Source of the DNA: Syncephalis plumigaleata
Taxonomy: Eukaryota; Zoopagomycota; Zoopagomycetes; Zoopagales; Piptocephalidaceae
DNA: 42,399 bases
Assembly (NCBI GenBank): GCA_025201365.1
Contig: JAIXMF010000089.1
Location: forward strand, 1 to 42,399
Direction: 5' to 3'
Part shown: positions 22,238 through 33,194 of the stretch, piece by piece
Layout of the letters: each line of letters opens with the position of its first letter
Numbering within the stretch: position 1 is the first letter of the stretch
Position numbers and translations under genes: made by a program
The notes under the pieces: generated by a model
The model's input: the letters and a program-made list of their open reading frames with translations, nothing else
Database searches by the model: none
Told to the model about the DNA's origin: nothing

Positions 22238-25027
22238 TATAACGAGCGGAACGCGACGAATGAGTACATCGAGCAAAAGGAGTAAGCATAGTGACACGAT
22301 CGAGCGAGAAATAAGTAATAAACAAGCAGAACGCGCAAGGAGTAAGCATAGTGACGCGATCGAGCGAGAAATAAGTAATAAACAAGCAGAACGCGCAAGG
22401 AGTGAGCATAGTGAGCAGATCATACAAGAGGAGTGAGTAGAACGCGCGAGGAAGGACTAGAACGTGCAGGAGTGAGCATAGTGAGTAAAGCGCACGAGGA
22501 ATGGCAAGCTCGCGCGAGAGGAGTGAGTAGAACACGCGAGAAACGAATATAGTAAGTAGATAATGCGAGAGGAAGGAGTATAGTGGCAAGCTCATGCAAG
22601 TTGAATGAGTAGAAAGAGTAGAACGAATAAGAATAAGGAGTAAAGCGCGCAATGAATAAATAGAAGTGCAGGAGAAGTGAGTAGCTCGCGCGCCGAACGT
22701 AAAAGTAATTAGTAGAACACACAAGAAAGTGAGTATAGTGACAAGTTCGTGCGAGAAACAAGCAGGGCAAGCGAGGAATGACCAGAACGAGTAAGAGAAG
22801 TGAGTAAAGTGACAAGAGGAAGGACTAGGACGCGCAAGTGGAATGAGTAGCTCGAACGAGATGAGTGAGTATAGTAACAAGATTGAGCGAGGAATCAGTG
22901 GTGTGAGTAAAGCGTGAGTATAGCGAGTATAGTGCGCAACGAATGAGATCAAGCGAGAGAAGGGAGTATAGTGACTAGAACGCACGAGGAATAAGTAGAT
23001 CGAGCCAGAGGAGTAAGTATATTGACTACAACGTGCGAGGAATAAGTATAGTGACAAGATCGCGCAAGAGGAAATGACTACAACGCGCGAGGAACGAGTA
23101 TAATGAGTAAAACATGAGGATAGTGAGTAGATGGAGCGCGAGGAATGTGAGTAAAGCGCACGACGAAAGAATAGAACGCGCGAGAAACGAGTCTAGTAAG
23201 TAGATCGTACAAGAGGAGCGAGTAGAACGCGAGAGAAATGTGAGTAAAGCGCGCAACGAACGAGATCGAGCAAAAAAAGTGAGTAGAGCAAGCGGAAGGA
23301 GTGAGTAAAGCGAGTAAAGCGCATGAGGAACGAGTATAATGAGTAAGAGGAGCGAGTATAGCGCACGAGTAATGGGTGGAACGAGTAAAAGAAACAAGTA
23401 TATCGTGCAACAAACGAGTAGGTTGAACGGGAACGAGTAGAGCGCGCGACGAACGTAAAAGTAATTGATAGAACGCACGAGGAAGTAAGTGGGATGAGTA
23501 GAACGCGAAAAAAGTGAGTATAGTGGCAAGATCGAGCGAGGAATGTAAGACGAATGTGCGAGCGTAATGAGTATAGTGAGTAAAACGCGCGAAGAACAAG
23601 TAGAATGTAAACGTAATCACTAGAATGAGTATAACGCGTGCGACGAACGAGTAGATCGTGCAAGAGAAATAAGTGTAGTGAGCATAGCGCGCGAAGAACG
23701 AATATAATGAGTAGATCAAGCGAGGAAGTACGTGGAACGAATAGAACGCATGACGAACGTAAGAAGAATAAGTAGATGGAGCGAGGAACGAGTAGAATGA
23801 CTAGAACACACGAGGAACAAGTATAGTGAATAAAGGGCTAGAGTAATAAATAGATCGTACAAAAGGAATGAGTATAGTAACAAGAGCGCGCGAGCGAATG
23901 CATAAAACGCGTGAGAGAAGTGAGTAGATCGTGCAAGAGGAGCAAGTAAAACGCGCGAGCGAAAGTAAGTGGAATGAGTAGATCAAGCGAGGAGTAAGTA
24001 TAGTGCGTAAAACGAGCGAGAAACAAGTAGAACGCACGAGGATGGAGTAGCTGATGCAAGGGAAATGACCAGAACGCGCGAGGAACAAGTATAGAGAGTA
24101 AAGTGCATGAACAACGAGTAGATCGTGCAAGAGGAGTGAGTAGATCGAGAGGGGAATAAGTAGACTGTAAGCGTAATGAGTAGAGTGAGTAGAGCACGAG
24201 ATGAATGTAAGAGGAAAGTGAGAGCGTAATGAGTAGAACACGTAAGGAATGCGTAGAGCGAGCGAGTGAAAGAGAGTAATGAATATAACGTGCGAGGAAT
24301 GAGCGGGATTAGTGAAGAGAAGAGTATAATGACATTGAATGAATGCAATAACCATTATCTATTAATGAAGTCAACAAACTTACTAATGGGAGCATTAACA
24401 AAATGGAAGGGGAAGATAGGAGGAAACCATAAGGAGCGGCATTAATAAATGTCAATAGATTTATTAGTATTTTATTAGTGATGTCTTCTTAATTCTTTAT
24501 TACTAAGCTTCATTATCACCTCCTCATTACTAGATAGGTGATTTACTAATGAAAGCTACTAATCAATGGTTAACAAAAGTTAACAAATTTCTAATGAAAG
24601 CTCATGACTCAAAGGTTAACAAAAGTTAACAAGTTTATTAATAAAGGTTAATAGCCCAATGGGGGATCATTGCGACTCATGGAGGACCAGGTCATTTTCT
24701 GGTTAATAAAAGTTAACAAAATTACTAATAAAAAGTTAATGAATTTATTAATAAAAGTTGATAGCTATTTGGGCTCTTCTGCGGCTCTTCTGCGGCTCTG
24801 CTGCGGCTCTTGAGGGGACCGGACCCTTGTCTGACTAATAAATGCTAGTAAATTACTAATAAAAAGTTAATAAAATTACTAATAAAAGTTAACAAACTTA
24901 TTAATAAAAGTTAATGGCCCATTGGGGCCCTTGGAGAATCAGGTCATTTTTCTGGTATATCCATTTTTCTCGCTCAATTCTGGTCTTCTGGAGGTAGTAT
25001 TGCACCTATTGAAGTCAGAAGGCCCGT

Positions 25028-25549
25028 CCGGACCAGAATATGCCACTGCCATTGAGAAATAACGCCATTTGAGCGAAATGAAAAGGACCGGACGACCAAA
25101 TAACGCGATTTGTATGGGAGAAATAGACTATTTGCGATTTATTGCCTGGAAATGCATCGATTGTAGCCAACTCGCATATCAATCAACTCGCTATTGCGGT
25201 CTGGACATGCGAAATGCACTATTTGTGCATGCTTTCAAGTGCGTTATGGCAATAGCATTGGATAACACGGTATTATAGGGAAACTACCATACAAATTCAA
25301 GAATCACGGCGATTTCCGCGGCTTTACTCGCCGTACTACTAAGCTATGCTGGGTTCAGCGAATAAGTAGACTTGTGCACTCTGTGATGCCCAGTAGAATG
25401 GTAGCACCTGCATGCCGATCTGATGGATATCGGGGGAGGAAAACATGGATACTGGAAAGCACAGCCAAATCAAGAATCACGACAACTATCGACATTTTAC
25501 TCGCCCTATTTGTCATTTATTTAGGTAACAGGTACATATTCTGGTCCGG
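25028..25549. mobile_element. 522-nt inverted-repeat-bounded segment, R copy 4
   Basis: Inverted partner of the segment in R copy 1, with the same 15-nt ends. Confidence 0.45.
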
Positions 25550-25672
25550 AAAAGTGAGATACGTCGAATGAGCGCACAATCAGCGAGATTGGACCACAAC
25601 AACGATAGTTAATGGGGGAAAGTAAAGCGCCATACAAATAGCACCGTGACTGCGTTTCTATTAATAGCTATA

Positions 25673-25689
25673 TAGGGTTAGGGTTAGGG
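25673..25689. repeat. interstitial telomere-type repeat, R copy 4
   Basis: Inverted partner of the block in R copy 1 (TAGGGTTAGGGTTAGGG on the plus strand). Confidence 0.85.
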
Positions 25690-26405
25690 CCGTTAATAAT
25701 GGGGGATAGGTGTTAATAAATGTTAATAAATTTGTTAACTTTTTGTTAACTTTTACTAATGGGTTCATTAGTAATATTTTACTAGTTTTAAACTGGCAAT
25801 TTTTTAACTGTTAACTTTTATTAATAAATTTGTTAACATTTATTAATGGGTTCATTAGTAACTTTTTGCTAGTTTAAGCTGCTAACCCTTGTTAATTTTA
25901 CTAAGGGCTATATTAGTAATTTATTAACACTTTATTAATACCATACTAATGACCAATTAGTAGGTGTACTAATAGCTTATTGCTTTTTATTAATAAACGG
26001 CTTATACGAGTGTAATGAGCATAGAAAAGTGAACAAACGGAACTTACCTGAAGCCTACACAGTATGCAAAACAGCATGCAGAATAGCTTTAGACGCGCAA
26101 GCAATACCCGTAGCTAGTGCACAGTAGAAATCTAATAAACAAACGGCAGCTTACCTTGCAATACAAAGAGTAGCAGATGAGCACTGTTAACGTACAAAGG
26201 AATAAACGCGCGAGTGGATCATGACGCAATGACAGCTGTAAGGCACCCGTAGGAACAGTACGGTAGCCTTGTCGTGCACAAGTCCTACAGTCTGAAGGGG
26301 AGGCGATTACAGCAGAATAAAGTGAGTATGAACGCGCGATCGTAGCGAGCGTGCGTAGAAAAGCACCGTAAACTACAAAGAGGTAAGGGCAACAGGCAGG
26401 ATGAA

Positions 26406-26813
26406 TAGATCGCGTAGATGATGACGCAATCTACCGTTAGATCAACGACACCAACGAGAAGCGGTGAACAGCGAACGCGTAGATGATGACACGAACTAAC
26501 GTTAGATCAACGACACCAACGAGAAGCGGTGAACAGCGAACGCGTAGATGATGACGCAATCTACCGTTAGATCAACGACACCAACGAGAAGCGGTGAACA
26601 GCGAACGCGTAGATGATGACACGAACTAACGTTAGATCAACGACACCAACGAGAAGCGGTGAACAGCGAACGCGTAGATGATGACACGAACTAACGTTAG
26701 ATCAACGACACCAACAAGGAACTGTGAACAGCGAACGCGTAGATGATGACGCGAACTAACGTTAGATCAACGACACCAACAAGGAGTGGTGAACAGTGAA
26801 CGCGAGTAAAACA
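26406..26813 (-). repeat. 65-bp minisatellite, copy 4 (short)
   Basis: Inverted partner of the copy 1 array with only about six units and no expanded TTG run. Its last unit near 26783 carries a variant (AAGGAGTGGTGAACAGTG) not seen in the other arrays. Confidence 0.9.
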
Positions 26814-27423
26814 TAAACAAGCGAGAGAGGAGAAAGTACAAGTACGCGAGTGTGCTAAGCAAAGGTAAGCGTATACAAGGAATAAGAGAAAGAGAAATAA
26901 AGAACAGGTACAGCGAGCATCACGAATACGAGCAGTGAACGGCGAAGAAAGAGAGAAAGGAAAGAGTAAACAATAGAGAGAGAGAGAGGGGTGAACGTGT
27001 AAAGCAGGTGGTATTCACCAATAACCAAGAATGATTAGGAACTATTAACCGCCAGGTACATGTAATTATGCGAGTTAGTTACGCGGTATAGGTCCACGTA
27101 GGATGCACCAGTCAATATATGGAGCATATAGGCACGTAGTCGAGAATGGCACACGTTGTTTCATAGCCTGTTGATATGTAGAGAGTGGCGTTAAACGGCG
27201 TAGATCAGGTAATAGTAGACAGAGCGGCACACGACTGAATGTCCCTTTGACGGGGTATTATATATGCATGCTAGATCGTGAAGCTAAGCTGCCTTCTAGA
27301 ACAGGAGTTAGTCGTGATGAAATGAAAGCGTCAAGCCTCATAGGCCACGCTCGAGGTCTGTTCTAGACTCACTCGTTAATAACAATAAACCTTTAGTACA
27401 CCTTGCGTAGAATCACGTAGCAT

Positions 27424-27935
27424 AGATTGCGGTAATACTCCAGTTTGGACCCATGTGGAATACATCCATTTATCATTCGAAAGCATCCAATAATATCTCG
27501 ATCCATATTGGCATATAGCCCAGAGTAAGCTGTATAATTTTATGACATGCTTATATGCATAGACAATATTCACCGTGCGCTATACTCTATGAAATTACAT
27601 GTGGAAATTGATACTATATCAGCAAGTAGCCACTGCATTTACTAGTTCATTGTCATCATTATTAATCGTCAAGTGTACTTACCATTGCAATCCTATAGGT
27701 ATACATTTGCCGTAGGTGCATCTTCTCCAAGGATATCATAGTGGATGTATATTAAAATAAATTATTATACAAGATAGAATGCTCGATACACATTAATACG
27801 GCTCATTAGCTTGACCATTGTTTTATTTGCTTTCCCAGTTGCAGTTGCAGTTCGGTATACGTAGCATATGCTCACCTGCTTGCTGTAGGAGCATTGTTCA
27901 ATAAAACCAACGAAATGTAAAGCATGCGTCACTTT
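27424..27935. other. intergenic, palindrome edge to UGT 3' end
   Basis: Unique AT-rich sequence of about 510 bp. The open frame at 27376-27573 straddles the palindrome junction and has no family features. I see no gene here. It would hold the 3' UTR of the glycosyltransferase. Confidence 0.6.
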
Positions 27936-29761
27936 TTATGCTTGCTTCTCTTTATGTCGACTAAAGCGTAAAGCCATTATAGCATATCGTATAGCATAGA
28001 CGACTCCACCGATGATAGCGGATAAGACTAGTAGTGCGAATGCGTACAGATCATAATTGCGAGCTTTCCACCATGGCATACGCCAGTTAGCGGTCTCGTG
28101 CGTCTTGATTGCACCGGGCACGGCTGCTAGCTCAATGAGATCAGCGCTATGATTGCGATTACGATCAGCGATAGAAATCATTCGATAAAGTCTCGCCATG
28201 TTCGCGCGGCTATCCTTGGCCAATGACGAGTCAGGCGATAGTAGTCGATGAAATGCATCGTTTAACATGTCCACTTTCACATCCGTTCGAGGAAGCCATA
28301 ATCCTACTTGTAGTTCGGTCAGTTTACGCGCATTCATGGCTTGATCGCCCATTATCGGCAGTCCAAGAACAGGTACACCGGCGAATATCGTCTCGTATAC
28401 GGAGCTAATACCGCAATGCGAGATGAATAACACGGTCGATGGATGCTGAAGTATGGCGCGTTGTGGTGCCCTATCCAATAGTCGAACCACTGGATGTCGT
28501 CCAGATCGCATATCAGCGACACTATGTGTCGTTCCATCGATCGTAATGGTAGATAGAAGCGATTCCTCATGATTACCCGATCGCATTAGACCCCATACGA
28601 CCGCATCAATTAATCCATCGCGATGAGCGGCTAGTAACGCGTAGAGAATGGTGGATAAGCGTTGACGTGGTACGATCATAGCACTTCCGAATGCCACGTA
28701 AACGACGCGTTCATGAGCATCTAGGAATTGACGTAACTCATCGGATAGCGGTGTAAATTCTTTAGGCAATAGCGGACCAACCATGTATGTATTGGGCGGT
28801 AATGGTCGTGGTGTCTAGACTACGAATGAGTGTCTTGTTTCTTGTTTCGATCAATAACTTATTAATCAATTACCTCAAATCCAAAGAAGCTGTTCACCAG
28901 TACGAGTCCATGACGCCAACGTTCCTCGTAACTAGTGTAGGCCTCGGTACCTAGCTCGAGTGCCATGCCTCGTTGTAAAGAGGCGGTCTCAATAATGGTC
29001 GGTATCATTCTTATTGGTAATAAAAACGTGTCGTAAAAACGATCGAAAAAGCTTGCATGTTCATAGGTTGACGGCATAGGATGCATTGAACTGGATATGT
29101 ACGGTTGAGCATCTTGACCTATAAGACGCGTAAATGAGAATCGATGCAACCATTAAATTCGTTATAGCTTACCAAATGTTCCAGCCATGTGTACGGTAAT
29201 AACGAAGGGACGACCTGTTTCGTAGGCGGCATCAACGCAAGCCATACTGCAAAAGTCGCAGATAACCACGTCAACGTTATTATTAAGAATATACTGTCGA
29301 TATAACCGGTAGTCTTGCGGATAGTTCTCCAAGAAGATTTTAGACATGTGTCGTATGAAAGCAGTGAAATCAACCTCGTCTTCGGTAAGCATGAATTTAC
29401 GAATGACTTCATGGAATGATGGGCCATTAACCGGATTGTCGCCCATATCCAATGGTTGTACCTTAGGATAATTCTTCAACCATGCCTTCACCGTATCATT
29501 ATAGCTAGCGAAGGTGATTTTATGGCCGCGCGCCACTAGTATCTCGGCAATACTTAGTTGCGGTGATGCATGGGACCATGAACCCAAAGCCGTGCTTACA
29601 AAAATATTTAAAGGACGAGTGTCTACTTGAGTAGGTTCACGTATTTCCGGTGCAATATGGGTGTCCTTTATTTTACCAGAGGTGTTCTCGGTGACAACCA
29701 ACATCGACTGTGGTAAGATACAAACGAGCGCAATGACATATCGTAATCTTTTACAAAACAT
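27936..29761 (-). CDS. UDP-glycosyltransferase, secretory pathway type (GT1), 3 exons
   Basis: Transfers a sugar from a UDP-sugar to a small lipophilic acceptor; the acceptor cannot be read from sequence. Exons: 29761-29173, 29118-28874 and 28814-27936 (introns of 54 and 59 nt), giving 570 residues, normal for this family. I start at 29761 because MFCKRLRYVIALVCILPQ is a good signal peptide. The open frame extends upstream to 29911 through low-complexity GACGA-rich sequence that looks like 5' UTR. Exon 3 opens with TPRPLPPN and VGPL. The donor-binding PSPG-like region is visible: APQRAILQHP (about 394-403), SHCG (410-413) and GDQAMN (434-439). A C-terminal membrane span (about 533-560) with a basic tail (RHKEKQ) suggests a lumen-facing ER enzyme, as in animal UGTs and mucoromycete homologues. 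It lies tail-to-head after the NAD kinase gene. Confidence 0.88.
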
Positions 29762-30026
29762 ATTGTAATTTAGCGAATGACCAACAAAGAAGACGAGACG
29801 AGACGAGAGAAGAGACGAGAGGCGAGAGGGGAGCAAACTGAAATGGTATTCAGCCATGGTATGCCCTTTGCTTGAACCTATTTCCGCGCGTGCCGCTTGA
29901 TGACGCATCACAACTAATCACACGAGACATGCTAGAAATAAACGATGAATGATCGTCGTATATACCGAGCAGTTTACTTCGTATTACTGTATTTTATATA
30001 CTCATTAAATAATATTCATATCCTAG
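29762..30026. promoter_or_regulatory. UGT upstream region
   Basis: 265 bp between the UGT start and the NAD kinase stop. It contains a purine-rich GACGA/GAGAG stretch at 29790-29832, which on the coding strand is a TCTCGTC pyrimidine tract. Such tracts are common in fungal promoters and leaders. No TATA box was assigned. Confidence 0.4.
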
Positions 30027-32292
30027 TTATTCCCAGTCGGCATCCGTTCGCATTAGTAATTGATGCTTATTGGCGAAGCCTTGATTGAACTTTAACATTT
30101 GGTTAATATCCCGTACCCAGTCGACACCCTCGTTAATTCGATTAACACATAGCATCGGATAGTTGGATCTTTTGATCTAGTAGTAATCACGCGCATACAT
30201 GTATATGTACTAAGTATGATCATAGTTTATGGGTAATATCAATTTACTTACCTCGACATAACTTCCTACAGATAGCAGACATAGTTCTCGGCCATCAACG
30301 GTAAGTTCGGCTTCACCCCGACTAGAGGTAGACACGCGTACTTTTATTCGTGCATCAGCAGGCAAGAGAACCGGGCGGAATGAAAGTGACAACGGACACA
30401 CCGGTGTGATTAACAATGAGGGCACCGATGGATGTACGATAGGGCCACCTAACAGGATGTGGTATCAATGTCACATTATCAATGTTAGCGTATAGTACGG
30501 TAATCGACTTGTAATCAAGTAATACCTGCTGATAATGAATAGGCTGTAGATCCAGTAGGTGTAGCAATAATGAGTCTATAGTTTATAAGATAATTAATAT
30601 AATATTCGTAAGCATGATTGCCATCAGTATCATCATCATCATCATCGTCGTCGTCATCCTACCCGTCTGCCTATCGATAGAATGTAAGTATTATCTCATA
30701 TATATCAACTTATTATAATTTACTTACTACTGCATCTGTTAGAAATTCACCGTTCACATAGCAACTTACGGCGGACAAGTGTGGATAACGACCACGATGC
30801 AAGTTGACCTCATTCATCACTTGAATCCTATCTATTCGCATTGGAATTATTAGCGATATTAGATTAGCTCGGTCAATATTATTACCAGCTTGTTCCATCT
30901 TCTGACCGGTAGCTGTAAACGCGGTACATTCCAGACGTAGTCTAGGCAGCAATGAGGCATTACCATGAATAACATTGGATAAGGCAAGAATATAATCTTT
31001 GAAGTCTATTTCAATGTTAATTCAACATCAGATGATGAACGAATAGTATTCACGTCGTTGGCGTGATGATCACTTACGAAATGGTAGTAGAAATCCTAAT
31101 GTGCCCATGGAGAACGAAACAATCGGTGGTACGCGTCCATTAAATAGCGAGGAAACATGTAGGATTGTACCGTCACCGCCAATAGTTACGACGAAATCGA
31201 CTATTCGCTCGTACTCTCGATGTTCACCTAAGTAGACGAGTCACATGTCGTTAATATCATCGAGTATCTACTGCCTCGCTTCTCCTATCTCGTTATTCGT
31301 TTTACTCACTATACGTAACACTTACCCTCGGTGATCACATGGGCGAACGGCAATTGTTCCTGAAGGGTAGCGGCAACTTTACGTTCGATAACGACATTTA
31401 ACGGTGGATCCTGTTTGTTCAACCAACTAGTATCGTGATAAATCGGTGTGTATCCATTTAAAAGGGTGACACGGATAAATGAATAGATAATGGAAATATT
31501 AGCATGTTGCCCTATACTAAGTCGAAACTAGGCGAGGAGCGAACAATAAAAGCGATGAAACTTACTGTGCCACGTCGACTAACGCCTTTTCTGTTGCCTG
31601 ATCTGCCGGTTTTTTCACGAGTAGAACAGTGCGCGGTCGTTGCTTCCACGCCAATTGCCAACCACTACAACGCATTACGTTAATAAGGAACAATGGCGTA
31701 CAGTTTACGCACTGTTCATATTTCCTCATTCCATGAGGTATTATCCACTCACCTCGTGACCACATCATTATCATCGTGTGATTCAAGTTCAGTTGCGGAC
31801 AAGATTGTGCTCGATGCTTTTTTGTAGTCTACATGTCATATATCATGTCATGTCGCATTGTTAGCATCCTTAGAGAGCGAATAAGATAAGCGAATGTCCA
31901 CTATTCGTTCACCTTAACTACTTACTAGGTTGTTCTCGTCGAAAGTGTATCGGTTCCAATTGATAGTCGACCGAGGGCGATAGGTGTCGAGTATTACGCA
32001 GCGACAATTGACTGTGCTCCAGTGGTGACGCTATCCCCGAAGAATAACAAGCTAGACGAGGCACATTGTAACTGAGACCCGAGTCAGTATGCCTGTTAGC
32101 TGGAGTAGCACGCTGCATTCTAACGGCATGCTGTCGACACGACCATAGTAGTGATGAGTGGAATCGTGCATATAATGACGTTATGGACAGTGGGGTAAAG
32201 GTAGCACGTTGTGGCGTGTGGTTATTCCGGCAAACCAGTTGGCTTGCTGCACTGCTGGTGTGTCGAGGTAAACAAGTAAATGAACGCAGCAT
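30027..32292 (-). CDS. POS5: NAD(H) kinase, probably mitochondrial, 10 exons incl. an 8-nt microexon
   Basis: Phosphorylates NAD(H) with ATP to give NADP(H). Exons: 32292-31926, 31828-31753, 31664-31566, 31426-31326, 31227-31078, 31005-30728, 30670-30663, 30575-30526, 30448-30252 and 30176-30027. They total 1476 nt in frame, 491 residues. Motifs seen: KKP, the GGDGT loop (231-235), [23 protein letters not shown] (358-360), [28 protein letters not shown] and VDWVRDIN near the end. The first 70 residues are Arg/Ser-rich with no acidic residue ([19 protein letters not shown]), a typical mitochondrial presequence, so I favour a Pos5-like matrix NADH kinase. The microexon supplies most of the ADG codons, including the conserved Asp. 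Family assignment is secure; the compartment is inferred. Confidence 0.9.
30663..30670 (-). other. 8-nt microexon of the NAD kinase gene
   Basis: GCAGACGG on the minus strand, preceded by TATCGATAG and followed by GTAGGATG. Joining the previous exon (phase 0) and the next (A CTC ATT) gives [21 protein letters not shown], which aligns residue for residue in spacing with the invariant segment of NAD kinases. Without it the conserved DG is missing and the frame breaks. Confidence 0.85.
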
Positions 32293-33194
32293 TGCTGCTT
32301 AATGACAAATAGAACAACAATCGCTTCGAATTGTTTTTTCTCATGACAGGCGAGTGAATATTGCGTAAATAACGGCAAGGGTGATAACAACGCTAATTAC
32401 ATGATTTCCAACCCCATATTTGCACTTGCTCTCTTGCTCTCTCTTGCTCTCTCTTGCTCTACTAATGAACATTAACTGCTTATAATCGATGTATCAATAG
32501 CAATGACAAGTATGATAGATAGATAGATAGATAGATGGCATAATTTATAAATAGGGTATGGTAAAATAGTGACAATAGTCGCCATATGGTCATGGCTAAA
32601 CCATGACCAACGTTTAACCACAATTGATATTAAAAAAGAACCGTATAGAATGTTTTATTAGAAAAGGGGAGGGAGAGGAAGAGGCGGAATACGCCAGTGT
32701 AACATATGGATAATGGTGAATTCCATAGTGAGGCGATACCCAGTTAGACGATACCAATGGTGGGGCATAAACAAGCTTAGATACCTTTGACACGTTGTCC
32801 TCCGCCGTCGTTTGAGAAACTTGTTTTGCAAACGAGTTATACGCCGACAGTATAGCTATCTATTCTTATCGGTCAAGGCCCGCCCTCTTAATAACCGCAG
32901 CGATGCTCCCTCACCAGCGTCTTCTTCTTGTTCATTTACAATTACCGTCATTTATAAGCTATATCAAGCATACTTTTCATTGTTCCTCTTGTCTACATTC
33001 CAACTTCTCCACTAGTGCAGCTATCGATATTATTACCGTCCAATTTAATTACATATCTTCATCTTCATCTTCATCCACATCATTGCCATTGTTATTATCA
33101 TCATTAATACCCTCATTAATATCCCTATCATCACCCTCCCCACGGTTTAATCATAGTAATAATATTGATTGCTGCTACTGCCGTGTCCAGCAAT
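32293..33194. promoter_or_regulatory. divergent promoter region, NAD kinase / 7TM gene
   Basis: About 900 bp between divergent starts. It holds CTCTCTTG tandem repeats (32424-32461), a (GATA)n microsatellite (32514-32537), a purine-rich run (32662-32684) and a CTTCAT repeat (33057-33075) that would sit in the 7TM gene leader. A minus-strand frame across about 32660-32840 is open but has no recognisable product. Confidence 0.45.
32514..32537. repeat. (GATA)n microsatellite
   Basis: Six uninterrupted GATA units in the divergent promoter region. Confidence 0.9.

Larger units (their letters stand above)
19495..24355 (-). repeat. purine-rich degenerate tract (right arm)
   Basis: Reverse complement of the left pyrimidine-rich tract. 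A 520-codon frame on the minus strand (21495-23057) exists here only because one C is absent relative to the left arm near 6472. Conversely the left 399-codon frame is split here by one extra base near 20037. Such reciprocal frame loss between nearly identical copies supports a non-coding reading. Confidence 0.85.
1185..27423. repeat. giant imperfect palindrome (two ~13 kb inverted arms)
   Basis: Features on the left recur in reverse complement on the right at constant coordinate sums. The sum is 29123 for everything between about 11100 and 18000, 28939-28940 for the pyrimidine/purine tracts, and 28928 for the inner part of the outer R copies. The changes in sum mark indels in minisatellites. 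Symmetry ends outside at 1185/27423 (ATGCTACGTG against CACGTAGCAT) and inside at 14506/14617, leaving a 110-nt spacer at 14507-14616. The arms are nearly identical but not exact. For example there is one extra C in the C-run near 6472 on the left, one base fewer near 8899 on the left, and an extra 11-nt unit near 4140. No protein family is recognisable anywhere inside. The order in each arm is R, C/T tract, R, half of the hairpin core. Confidence 0.95.
24356..27423 (-). repeat. R repeat unit, copy 4 (outer right, truncated)
   Basis: Reverse-complement partner of copy 1. The inner half (24356 to about 26300) matches copy 1 closely. The outer part, from about 26320, has private changes: one 11-nt ATCGTAGTG-type tandem fewer, several substitutions near 26350-26395, and GGCCACGCTCGAGG in place of GGACACCCTCGAGG near 27342. 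The homology stops abruptly at 27423, about 60 bp short of where copies 1-3 continue, and unique sequence begins. Confidence 0.9.

Noticed and set aside
1185-27423. Pure assembly fold-back artefact
   Set aside because: Cannot be excluded without reads. However, within-arm shared variants, private changes in copy 4 and the asymmetric centre are not what a single mirrored read would give.
1175-27435. Target-site duplication around the whole palindrome
   Set aside because: The sequences next to 1185 (GATCGGTTA) and 27423 (AGATTGCGG) do not match, and the left edge continues as R, so the palindrome as a whole is not a simple TIR transposon insertion.
32640-32840. Minus-strand open stretch upstream of the 7TM gene
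   Set aside because: Open for about 60 codons but with no clear start, no family features and no splice partner.
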